DNA of 64,000 bases. Origin: Neurospora tetrasperma FGSC 2508 (taxonomy: Eukaryota > Ascomycota > Sordariomycetes > Sordariales > Sordariaceae). The notes under the pieces are model-generated. The model was not told where the DNA came from. It made no database searches and saw nothing but the letters and a program-made list of their open reading frames with translations. The translations under genes and the position numbers were made by a program. Position 1 is the stretch's first letter. Each line of letters begins with the position of its first letter. This document shows positions 1-10,667 of the stretch, piece after piece. The stretch lies in NCBI RefSeq assembly GCF_000213175.1, contig NW_009799100.1, positions 2,101,734-2,165,733 of the forward strand. The letters run 5' to 3'.

Positions 1-38
1 CCCCCCCCCCCTCCCCCCCCCCCCCTTTTTTTTTTTTT
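1..38. repeat. Homopolymer tract: C-run followed by T-run
   Basis: The window opens with about 25 C (one T at position 12), then 13 T. It is a pure pyrimidine tract 200 bp upstream of the first gene. It may be a promoter polypyrimidine tract or an assembly-difficult homopolymer. Nothing else is recognisable in 1-237. Confidence 0.9.
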
Positions 39-237
39 CACCGGTACAGACCACAATCGGCTTCACCCTGAAGGACAGCGTGCGATCGGAATACCCTCCA
101 TGTGCTATTTTTGACAAATACCCATTTCCCTCAACGCTCGCCCCTAAGCAGTTTGATCCTTGCGATTGTCCCACACCCGACAAAGCTGGTGGTGAACTTG
201 GAATTTCGGCGCAGTTTTAAGGGTGAACACCGCAACC

Positions 238-3158
238 ATGGATGACTATCTTGACGCCCCCATGGATGCGGACGATGTGTTCCCATGCAAAGGATGCGGT
301 GAAGTAAGCCCCCCCATCCAGCCAAGTTACTCCTTGATCAATGCTGACCGTCCCGTGCTAGATTCTGGAAGAAGGCAAAGCATTCGAACTTGGTATGTTG
401 TTAATACATAGATACCTATAGCTTGCTTCCCTTCCGCTTGCTGGGGGTATCAATCCTTCGCAACTGGCGGCATCCACAATAGCATGAGCGTTTCGGAGCG
501 AGTGAAGTGGGTGTTAATGATCTACGTTATTAACTGACAATATCACAGCTGGAAACCGATGGCATCTCGATTGCTTCCGTTGTAACACATGCAACACGCT
601 CCTTGACTCGGATGCGAACCTCCTTCTGCTTGGAGACGGGTCGCTGATTTGCAACAACTGCACATACAGCTGTAGTGCTTGCGGTAATAAGATTGAGGAC
701 TTGGCCATCCTGACCGGAGATCAGGCCTTTTGCGCAACATGCTTCCGCTGTAGGAATTGCAAGAGAAAGATCGAAAACCTGCGCTACGCCAGGACGGCTC
801 ATGGCATATTTTGCATGAATTGCCACGAGAGTCTAATGGCACGAAGACGCAAGAAAGCAAAAGCAGCGGCTCAAGCAAAAGCTCGAGACACCGACAAATC
901 CCTTCCTGCGCTACCGCCAAACGCTGTACCCCCTTCCAGCACAGGTTTCGCAGCCGAAAAGCTTGCGGCGGACTCTGATACCCCTACCGAACTATCACCA
1001 CGACCGCGAAATGCTTATGGACGGCAGGACTCATCGTCGCGGAGCAGTTCGAGACCTGACCGCTCCCCCGAAAGATTGGCGGAAACGAACAAGGAAACGG
1101 TGCTGGCCCCGCCAGCGCCAAACTATAGACACAACCGCAATTCAACCATGTTTTCTGCTGATCTCAGCGGGGGGGATGCTGAGGACTTCTTCATTCCTGT
1201 CGCGCTTGACCAGAGTCCCGCGCCGTCCATCACGCCTCAGTCTACGGCAGACACAATTTCAGACACGAGCCGCAAAAACAAAGATTATTTTGGCTCGGCC
1301 AGGTCAAATGCTGTCCAGGCAGACAAGAAGGAATCGACGGCGCCAACACCCCACATTGCATTGATGGCGCAGATGGCCCAAGAGAGGCAGCCGTCGTCTG
1401 ACTATGAAAGTCCCCAACAGGAGCGGCTCCCACCCCGGAAGCTCTCTCGAGCGGCCGATGTGATTGGTAACACAAAGCCGGCCCATATCGCTAGCATTTT
1501 GGCCGAAGCCTACAATCAGCAGCCCAACAACGAGGACTTCAAGCTGCAGAATGTACCCAAAAGTAAGAGGCTTGTGGGTAACCGGAGCGAATCTCAAGCA
1601 AGCAACAGCATCGAGAATGGAACTACGCCACGGAATAAGGAGAGTCCTGAGCCCCCTTTAACTATGAGTCCAGACAGGATCATGACCCCTAGGTCCTCTC
1701 AGGATTCTCGTCCTAGGGATCCCATGAGCGATGAGATACGGCCGTCCAGCGACTCTGTAACCTCGCGCTCAGAAGTCTCGAACGCTGGGCGACCCATTCC
1801 ACGGAAAGAGGTCCCGCCTCCTGTATCCAGAAACTGTACGTCCCCATTCCAATCCTGTGTGATTGTATCAGCTCTGTTTACTGACGTATTGCAAGTAGCC
1901 GATGGCAAACCTCTGCCGGTTCCTGGGTCGAACAATTCTGAGGGTCCTGCTCTCCCGATCCGTCCCCCGCCGCCTGAGGCGAAGCTTAGTAACACGTATA
2001 TGCAACCCCGCGCACCGCCTTTGCCTCCCACTCAGGCCCAGACACCCAAAAACCAGTCGACAACAAGTGGTGAAGTCCAGGAGCTGAAACCATCACCCAA
2101 GCTACCTAGGTGGAGCTCTGGGGTCGAGTTCAGCATGGATGAGGATATGGCCAGGATATTAGGAACAGATGAGGGCTCATCGTCAATCCTCCGCCGGGTC
2201 TCAAACGCAGTACGACATGGACGGAACAGCAGTGGTGAAACAGGCGCTACTCCTGGCAGAATTTCTCACAGTAGGAGCGTGAGCGAGACCACTCGAGGAA
2301 CTACTTCGCCCCGTTGGCCGAGAACTCCGATTGTTGAGGACTACTCCACTGGTAATATCAACGATATAACGAGTCCGTTGTCTTTGGCTAGTACGACACA
2401 GGATGATCCAGCCTATCTGAAGCGGCAACTCAGAAGCTCCGAACAGCGGGTGGCAGAGCTGGAGCGACAGTTCAACACGGAAAAGGATCTTAAGAGTCTT
2501 AACAAGAAGTTGATCGAGAAGAGGAAGACGGTTTCGGTGCTTGATACTCAGACTGAGATCATGATCAGGCAACTTGAGGTACTGGCCGGGTATGTTGAGC
2601 GTGCAAAGAAGACTAACGAGTCGTTTGACGCTCGCGAGTTGGAGGAGTCCGCAATCAAGGAGTTTGTCCAAAAGCTAGAACGTCTCAAGCACAACATGAC
2701 CTCTGCGATCGAGCAACTCATCGCGGAGAGAGACGATTTGGTTGAGGAGAAAAACCAAGCCATTGCCGACCGCGATCGCGCTCTGCTCGAGTTTGAGCAG
2801 CTGTCTTCCAAGAACGCTCAGTTGGCCGATATGAACAATGATCTCACTCACCAGATTCAGGAGAGATTTAAGCAGCAGATCAATAACGGCGAGCTCAAGT
2901 CACCCAATGGTTTGGGTATTTACGGCCACACCAAGGGTGCTTCACTCAACATGGACGCCGCGAGCTTACAAACAGCTACGACTATGGTTGGTCCTGATAT
3001 GGAAGATCCGCTTGTGGAAGGCCCTACCGTGGTGAACATCCGCAAGGGCCAGGTCAAGAAGTTCAACTGGAAGAAGGGCTCCAGCAAGGTGGCGCACAAT
3101 ATCTCGAAGGGTATCCGTGGTGCGGCAGGCGCATTCCAAGGACAGGAAGGAACCCAGA

Positions 3159-3191
<33 letters not shown>

Positions 3192-4145
3192 GCTCCTTGA
3201 ACGGAGATAACATTGGTCTTCCTTATGCCATGACAGTTGCCCAGGTTGAGGCTCCGGTCACTGTCGTTCCCCCACCAGCCAACACCATCAAACCTGTGAT
3301 GGTTGATAACGCGCGGCAAGGTGGAGGAGGTGGTGGTGGAGGGTTTGGTTTCTTCGGTGGCAAAAAGCCGAACGCGCAGCAAAAGTCGATGTCGGTGACC
3401 AATATCTCTACCCCTGCGGTTGCAGAAGCCCCCACTACTCTCTTCGGTTCCGACCTGATTGAGCGGACTGAGCATGAACGCCGTCAGATACCAAGCGTGG
3501 TCACGCGCTGTATCGAGGAGGTAGAGCTTCGCGGTATGGATGTTGAGGGAATCTACAGGAAAACCGGAGGCAACTCTCAAATCAAGATGATTCAAGAGGG
3601 CTTCGAGAAGCAGCAAGATTTCGACATTTCCGACCCGGAGATCGATATTACTGCTGTGACGAGTGTCCTTAAACAGTATTTCCGCAAGCTTCCCAACCCC
3701 TTGCTGACGTTCGAGGTGTATGAAAGGGTCTTGGAGTCCAATAGTAAGTCCATCCTCAATTGACGGGTGTAGACGGATGCTCACCAGCTTTTTCCACAGA
3801 TATTCAAGACGTAGAGGAGAAATGCGCTCACCTGAAAAAAACGGTCAACATGCTTCCACCAAAGCACCGCGACTGTCTCGAGTTCCTCATGTTCCATCTT
3901 GCTCGAGTAGCGAGCAGAGAACGCGAGAATTTGGTAAGTCTGCCGTTCCAATGGTCTCTTTTCCCTGTACTCGGGACATCCGGCTGACTGGCTCTCATCA
4001 GATGTCACCCAAAAACTTGGCTGTGGTGTTTGCGCCCACCATCATGAGAGATCACAGTCTCGAGAAAGAAATGACAGACATGCACGCCAAGAACAATGCC
4101 GTGCAGTTCCTGATCGAGAACAGTGCGCTCATCTTTGAGGAATAA
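238..4145 (+). CDS. rga1: LIM-domain Rho GTPase-activating protein (Rga1/Rga2 type)
   Basis: This protein should switch off a Rho/Cdc42-family GTPase in polarity and cell-wall growth. Inferred exons are 238-303, 362-392, 549-1835, 1899-3743, 3800-3933 and 4002-4145 (1168 aa). Splicing exons 1-3 rebuilds two adjacent LIM zinc fingers (first cysteines C17 and C20; CxxC/HxxC pairs continue to about residue 120). A long Ser/Pro-rich region follows, then a coiled coil at about 630-790, ten pure-CAG glutamines at 3161-3190, a Gly run, and a C-terminal RhoGAP domain from about 985. GIYRKTGG near residue 1015 carries the arginine finger and LPNPLL follows. Two LIMs plus a terminal GAP match yeast Rga1/Rga2 rather than Lrg1. 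The 63-nt intron 1836-1898 is stop-free and a multiple of three, so it could be missed. The only ATG ahead of LIM1 is at 238. It converges on the Fyv7-like gene. Confidence 0.9.
3161..3190 (+). repeat. (CAG)10 coding for glutamines
   Basis: A pure CAG microsatellite of ten units, in frame within the RhoGAP gene between coiled coil and GAP domain. It is likely length-polymorphic. Confidence 0.9.
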
Positions 4146-5197
4146 GGAGTTAGCGAGCGCGTGAGCGCGGTGCGGGCGAACTGAAGATGGACGGGAGAGT
4201 ATCCTTAACCACCGAATGACCTACACGTGGTTTGTATATACTGATGAAATGTTTTGGTTTTTTTCCCGCAAGCTTGGCCGAAGCGACTAGCCGATGCGCT
4301 TGTCGAAGCATGGAAGATGCACAAGGACTCAATTGGGCGTTGTTGTTCTCTTCTCGTGGAAGGCTCGTAGGGCCTCTCCGCACCATATCTTGCCCAGTTC
4401 CCACTTTGGGGCTTTCTTGCTCTTTGGTGATCTGAATATTTTGGCCAGAAGAAAAATGAAAAATGGTGTTTATGACTTGGCTGAAGAAGGACAAGGGTGG
4501 TCTGCAGTGATTTTGCGTGTGTCCTATGTGGGCTGGGAAAGGTTCGGTCTGATATTCTACAGTTGGATTGGATTAAGTCTAATATGAGTTGATGAGGAGA
4601 ATGGCACAAACCATTGCTGTCTGGATCAAATGGGACAAATTTCCCCATGATTTTGGGGGGGCAGTTCGCGACTGTCCGTAAAAACAGCTGTGTGATTACC
4701 CTCTTATATTCGAGTATGTCTCGCCTGTCGCAACGACTCGCTGAGTCGGTTATTGATGGCTTCATATGCATTCCGTAATTATGATTTCCTTTGAGCACAC
4801 AGATATGATCAGGAAAGTCGGGTGCGGACGTCGCGGCTCGGTCAGATATGTATTATCAATCTCGTGTCGGTGGTCGACTGTCCTCATGGCCGCATCAAGG
4901 AAAGGTAACTTATACATTCTACAAGCACCTACTTGAAAAATTGTGACTGTCCTTTCTCTTCGTGACATTCTAAAAGCATCTCCTCTCCTTCCTCCCTTTC
5001 TTCAGCCGGGTATCATGTGTTTCACAGACGCAACAACTTTGTCAGGCATTCCGCCCAACATCCACGCAAACATAACCTGAGTGCAGAAATCTACACCCAA
5101 CAAACCAACAAGTCCAGCCCTGGCTCGCCCCGTCCAACTCGCTTTCGAGCACATAGCTAGCCACCCTCCCTCTTCCCCCGGGTGCCACTGACCGTGT
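4146..5197. other. Convergent intergenic region
   Basis: This is 1.05 kb between the convergent stops of the RhoGAP and Fyv7-like genes, presumably both 3' UTRs. The short ORFs here have no recognisable protein features. I see no RNA gene or repeat. Confidence 0.6.
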
Positions 5198-6100
5198 TCA
5201 TTGTCCAACAATCCTCTTGACCTTATCCAACAACAAATTTCCCTGCCTTCCAAGCTTCATCTTCCCATCCCTCGCTCCCGGCTGCCTCGCCTTGGCCATC
5301 TGCTTGCGATACTTTTCTCTTTCAGCGATACGCTGGCGCTTCTCCTCCTCGCGCCGCGCAATCTCGGCCGCCCGCGCTTCCGCCTGCTTCTTCTTCTTCT
5401 CGGCGAGCGCTAGCTCTTTTTCGTAGTAGTTCGGTTTGCGGTGGCGTTTGGGAAGGCGCGAGGGGTGCATGTTTGGGTCCATGGGTGGGGGAATGTAGAC
5501 ACCGTCATCGTCTTCCTGGGTGGTAGTTGTGGTTATTGTTGTCGTTGTTGTCCGTTGGACCTCTTTTTGTTCTTCTCCTCCGTTGGCATTCTCTTCATTC
5601 TCGTTGTGCGATTCTTCACTAGGTTTCTGTTGTTCGGCTCTAGCTGCTTTGGCAGCGGCGCCTTTCTCGAGGAGGATTTGCCGCGAAGGGTGAATTGGCG
5701 CGGGGGTGTCTACATCTCTCTCTACCTCGTTGTCAATTTTGTAGTTGCTGTTGTCGTCCTCCATGGTGACGTGGGCATCTAGAACGGGACCGACGGGGAC
5801 ACTAGAGGCAGCTGGGGCTTCGGCTTCTTTCTGGGCTTTGATTTTGGCGTATTGCTTCTTGACTTTGGCCTTGGTGATGAGCTCCCTCTTGATCTTGGTG
5901 ACTGGTTGATGAGAATTTTCATGTTAGCATGTATATGGGCGAAGCAAGACTCTCTTGGAATACGCAAAGTGGTGATTACCTTTGCGCTTCCACGCTCCAT
6001 CTGGGAGGTTCTCTGGGCCAACACGGAAGCCATGCTTGGCCTTTTTCTTATCCGGAGCGCCGGTTGTCGGGCCCTCGTCAAGGGCTCTTTTGGGTGCCAT
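5198..6100 (-). CDS. fyv7: rRNA-processing protein, Fyv7 family
   Basis: Fyv7 is a small basic nucleolar factor needed for early 18S pre-rRNA processing in the small-subunit processome. Two exons: 6100-5980 and 5901-5198, with a 78-nt intron 5902-5979 (GTAATC...CAG); 274 aa. The N-terminus has the family pattern KKAKHGFRVGPENLPDGAWK followed by a basic VTKIKRELITKAKVKKQYAK block across the splice site. The middle is acidic and low-complexity (Thr run, Glu/Asn). The C-terminal third is a long Lys/Glu/Arg helix with the HPSR...KRHRKPNYY motif and a basic end. It is longer than yeast Fyv7 (about 150 aa) because of the insert. The ATG at 6100 is chosen because the GFRVGPENLP block must be included. 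Family assignment rests on recalled motifs. Confidence 0.8.
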
Positions 6101-7849
6101 GCTGTTGATTGTGAAAGTTTGATTGTTGGTGATTGGAGAATGTAAGAGCGGACGTTATCTAGTCTGGGATAATTGACGGGCAATGAGATGGTAATTAGAT
6201 GATGCTGATTTCGGTGTTACGTTTGGAGGAAGCTTGGTTGTTTTTTGGTTTTTTTTTCCCCCTCCTGGGTAGTTTTACCACTACCTACACTACAAGATAC
6301 AAATATACTGATAAGCTGCCCCTGGCAGGTCGTTATCGCTACAGGCGGGAGACACTGGCAGAAGAACTGACAAGAGCTAGGCGGTCAGCTGGCTGTGGGG
6401 CTAATGGCAGGGGTTACTGGACTAAGGAACTACCTACCTAACCTCCCGCCAGATGACGCCGAATTTGGCCAGTTCATGCCCGTTGCATCATCGAGGTCAG
6501 AACTACCTAAAGTCCAGGAACACCTCGATCGGATGCGTCGGTACCGCACAGCGGTTAATCACCAAAACCTTGGACGGCGGACCTAGAAATTAGAACGGGT
6601 TTGAATCCTCAGGGGCAATGCAAGATAGATGGGAGTGAACAAATTAATCACCATGGGTGTCAATGCCTAACTGACAAGTACGTGATCACATCAAAATCAT
6701 CCCGTTTTTACTGCGCAAGCCGCCGTGTACCTTTACGGGTAAGTAGAGGTACTACCAGATGAGGGGTACCGTATCCACTCCGCTTGTTAAACCACATCGG
6801 GCTTCAAAGTTCCCAACTGCAAGCCAAAGCCCATCTCTTGAATCCCTCGCTCAATCCACCTTTTGTTGCTCCTTCGATGAGTTTAGCAGAGGCATCCAAC
6901 ATGCCCGACCCGGTTCATATGGATACCTGACCTACAAACACGTCTCGACCTCAACCGCAAAGAGTCCGGCGCAGATCTCCAGCTCCACTCCAGGTGATTA
7001 CATATGCGGAAAAGGCATACCTAACTGTGGTGTACATGTTGGCTCCCGCTTGCATTACTGCCATCGCTGCACTGCCATCTCATGAAACTGTCACTGGTCC
7101 CTTCCGTCCCGTCTATACTGCATGCATATCGAACTCTACGCACACTACCACTCAGCCAACACCTCGTCACCGGTTGCAACAGACTGGGGCCGTGCCGTGA
7201 CTCGCAGCATCACTCCCGTTGCTCTTTTCCAAGTCCATTAAATTCAAAGCTCTTCGAGTCTTAGAAGAGACGTTTGCCCAATTCCCACAATCCGCCAAAT
7301 ACATACCTAGGCCTGGCGCAAGTCTGTGTTATCGACGTCTACATGCCATGACCTGGAGGTTCTTTTTGTCTGATCTAAGTACCTTTCTTTTTGAATCACA
7401 AACATATCGTCCGATCAAATCGATTTGCTCGATTGTACCAAATAGCACCCTCACAGCTCTAGCAAAGTGCTGTGATGCTTGACTCGAGTTCCGGACCCAT
7501 CCAGCTTCGACGACCTTCCGACTATGATGATATTTGCGCTCTTCTTCTCCGCCACCGCGATTTAATCAACACACGGTCCAGGTCTTGTGCATGTCCGGAC
7601 TGATCCTGCTATCTCCCCTATAGGTCTTGGATTAACGAACTTCCTCCACTCCCCCGAATTTCCGGCCCAGCAAACTTCCAACACAGCTCATTGTTTATGG
7701 TTGGAATCATGGAAATTGTTTCGATATAAACTGCCTAGGATCCAAACTGCTTCAACTCTTTGATCGGCGCGGAATTTAGTTCTTCAAAGAGCACAGACGC
7801 CCTTCACCGCATTTTGGCTTTTCTTTGAATCGCATAGTGTCACTTCATC
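6101..7849. other. Divergent intergenic region / leaders
   Basis: This 1.75 kb separates the divergent Fyv7-like and Atos-like genes and must hold both promoters. It contains scattered TACCTACC/AGGTAC-like motifs (for example near 6430) and only short ORFs without recognisable features. The stretch just before 7850 is probably the Atos-like 5' UTR. No RNA gene or repeat seen. Confidence 0.5.
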
Positions 7850-10191
7850 ATGCCCTTTTCCCACAACCTGTTAAATCAGGGCCGTCTCGTTCACGTCTCT
7901 CATGCGGAGATGCCGGAGCCCACTGATCGTATACAGTCCGATCCTGTGACGGCCTCCCCAAAGTCATTGCCTTGCCGTGTCTCTGAGGAGAGCATCAGGA
8001 CTGAATTTTGCGAGGGACCAGTCGACAGCCCGTATAGCCCAGCCCCTCCTGAGAGGAAGCTCCCCAGTGCCTTGACCTACGATCGAGCTGAGCTCATGCA
8101 TCTCTTAAAGAGGACAGAAAGTCCAAATTGGGTGCCCGGTCGCCATGTACGTTTCTATATCTGGGTTTGGCTATTATACCCTCTTGCCCTACTGACATGC
8201 TGACATGCTTGCAGCTTGAGTCACGGCTCTATGAAGACGAAGTACAGCCATCCCCACAGACACCTCAGACGTTAATTTTAAACGGGTCATGCTTGCTTTC
8301 CCCACCTGCAATTACTCAAGAGAAGCAAGATGGTGAATGGAGCCAATTTGACGTAAAGACTGCTGGACAGCTCGAGTCGGGGCTTGACATCGAACGCCCA
8401 CGCTCTGCCCTTCACAGCGGGGATTTTACGCCAGACAATCAAACTTCCGATGGACACGACAGACAAGACGCTTCTCAACCACGGAAATCCCAAGACTTCG
8501 GGAACTTCAAAGACTCATGGGCCTCCAGAGAGCCTACGCCGTGGCCCTTTCCACGGAAGGCAATGGATTATAGAAAGGAGGCCTTTGGTTCACCCTCTTC
8601 CTCGGTTTCTTCATCTCTCTCCACAAGTTTTGCTTATAAACTCCCCACCAGTCCTCTAGTACATACAGAAAGCCGCGAGGATATTGAATCAGAGACATCT
8701 TCGGACGGGATCATATCCGGATCCCCCAGGTTGCGAAGGCATACAATGAACTGGGCTCAAGGTTGTCCTCTGAGCCACGGAGGAATGTTGAGGCATACAC
8801 CGCCACACAGGGAGCGTACACTTCCGTGCCAAGCACATCAACCTCGCCGTTCATTAGCGTCGCTCTCTGGCCTTTCGATACCAAGCTCTTCCCCTCAAAC
8901 GCCTTCCATGTGTCGGTCAAGGCGTCTATCTCACAGCTCTGAAGGTTCTCCCTTACAGCATGCATCTATGGTTGGATCTTATGAAGAAAGTATTCTCAGG
9001 GGACGAATGTCAACAACGCCTTCCAAACCCTTGGAGTTCGTGGCGCAAATCGGCGTCCTAGGTATCGGGAAATGCAAACTGCATTTGCGTTGCCCATCTC
9101 ACGTCACTCTGCCATTTTCAGCTGTCTTTTATCGTTATTCCAGTACTGTTCATGGCAGGAGTAGAGGGGATGATGGACCGAGTCCCTACGTGGGCCAAAT
9201 CGACTTAGAGAACGGATTGCCAAATCCAGAGGAATCGCAACGGTCCAAACGAAAACAAGAATCAAGGCATGCCGAACAAAAATCACCTGATGGCGACCAC
9301 ATTGTTCATGATATTGGGGACGAAGCTTCAGGGGGCAATGGTCAGAGATTCGAAAAGAACAAGAAAACGTCACGATCTCACAAATCGCCTCCTGGAGGCT
9401 CGTACCGCATTCCAGAGAAGGGACAACTCCAAATCGTCATCAAAAACCAGAACAAAACAGCTGTCAAACTCTTTCTGGTTCCATATGATTTGACAGGCAT
9501 GGAAGCGGGCACAAAGACGTTCATCCGCCAGCGGAGTTACTCTGCGGGACCCATCATTGACGGCCTTAAGAGTACAGTGCCGGACGGCCCTCCTATTCTT
9601 CGATATTTGATCCATCTTCATATTTGCAGCCCGTCAAAAGGTCGTTTTTATTTGTACAAGGACATCAGGGTCGTATTTGCCAATCGGGTTCCAGATGGCA
9701 CCGAGAAGCTTCGTAATGAAGTCACGTACCCAGAGCCGCGGTACATGCCCTACAGAGCATTGCGAACAAGCAACTTGTCGTCTACTCCAACAAATAACTC
9801 TGTTGCTCCAAAACCGTCACAGCATGCTCCGGGTTTGGCTGCCGACAGACATGATGAGAACCAAACCGACATCCGTCAACCAAGTCAAGACGCAGAATAT
9901 CTCAATAATTGTCTCCATTTCCCCCGACCCACAGCCATGGCAGCCGGTAGTGATGCCATGACCGGACTAGCGCTGACGGGACCTCCAGCTCTGTTGGGTA
10001 GATACGACAAGCTCAACAGGGGAGACGTTGGATATGGCGGTAATCCTTTCGGCCATGTTACAAACGGGCGCCCTGGGTCAGCAGAGAGTCTTCTTTCAAA
10101 ACGGCTTCGGTCATTGGGTGTACAGAGTCTCGTGACGGATGATGGTGTAGAAGATGTGGTCAATGGACCGATCAGCACATCAAGGGAATGA
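7850..10191 (+). CDS. Atos/FAM214-type protein (meiotic chromosome segregation domain)
   Basis: Two exons, 7850-8146 and 8215-10191, joined over a 68-nt intron with two CTGAC branch candidates; 757 aa. The N-terminal half is Ser/Pro-rich and looks disordered. A conserved block at about 349-437 (GSYEESILRGRMSTTPSKP, then GVLGIGKCK, AVFY, and YVGQIDLENGLPNP) is the Atos-like conserved domain (DUF4210). A second block at about 492-617 (SYRIPEKGQLQIVIKNQNKT, LVPYDLTGMEAGTKTFIRQR, LRYLIHL, GRFYLYKDIRVVF) matches the C-terminal domain named chromosome segregation during meiosis. Animal members act as transcription-linked regulators; a fission yeast member is linked to meiosis. The molecular role here is unknown. 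Family call is from motif recall; the function is inference. Confidence 0.8.
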
Positions 10192-10667
10192 CTGGAGAAC
10201 AGAAGCCTAAATGGTCTCTGGAATTCCCGGTTTTGGAAAACCCATCGTATCGCAATGGGAAGGCCGTAGGGCACTCCCGCTGCATGTAGTGTACTGTTGG
10301 ATGAGCTCGGATGAACTGGGTTTCACGAGATGCCGCTGTACCCGAGTGCACTTAATGTCATGTGAAAGTAAACTACATTACGGTAAATGTACATGAATGC
10401 AGGTACCCCTGACCAATGACGAGACCATGTGGGGTGAATTGAACCCTGGTGGCTCTTCAAGCTGCGACCCCGATCACTCTGGTGGAGTAGTGAAACCATG
10501 AACGCTCCACTTTAGTCGCGATTGGCAGGCGGTAAATCACCGCAGAACATGCAAACGGTAGGAAATTCCCAGAAAGTTGACGAGGAAAGCTTCAAATCCA
10601 ACCAGTCGATCACGAAACCGAAACATACCCAACTTCCGACTCCGAAAGGAGTCCGTGATTCTTCAGA
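10192..10667. other. Intergenic region
   Basis: This 476 bp lies between the Atos-like stop and the Urb1 ATG, both rightward, so it holds a terminator region and the Urb1 promoter/leader. Nothing specific recognised. Confidence 0.5.

Noticed and set aside
2966-3784. 272-codon minus-strand frame with a leucine run
   Set aside because: It is antisense to the RhoGAP gene; the Leu run is simply the complement of the CAG repeat.
5441-5782. 113-codon plus-strand hydrophobic frame resembling a membrane protein
   Set aside because: It is antisense to the Fyv7-like gene; the hydrophobicity comes from complementing its Glu/Lys-rich codons.
10430-10480. TGAATTGAACCCTGG, resembling a reversed tRNA B box
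   Set aside because: No A box at the proper spacing and no acceptor or anticodon stems.
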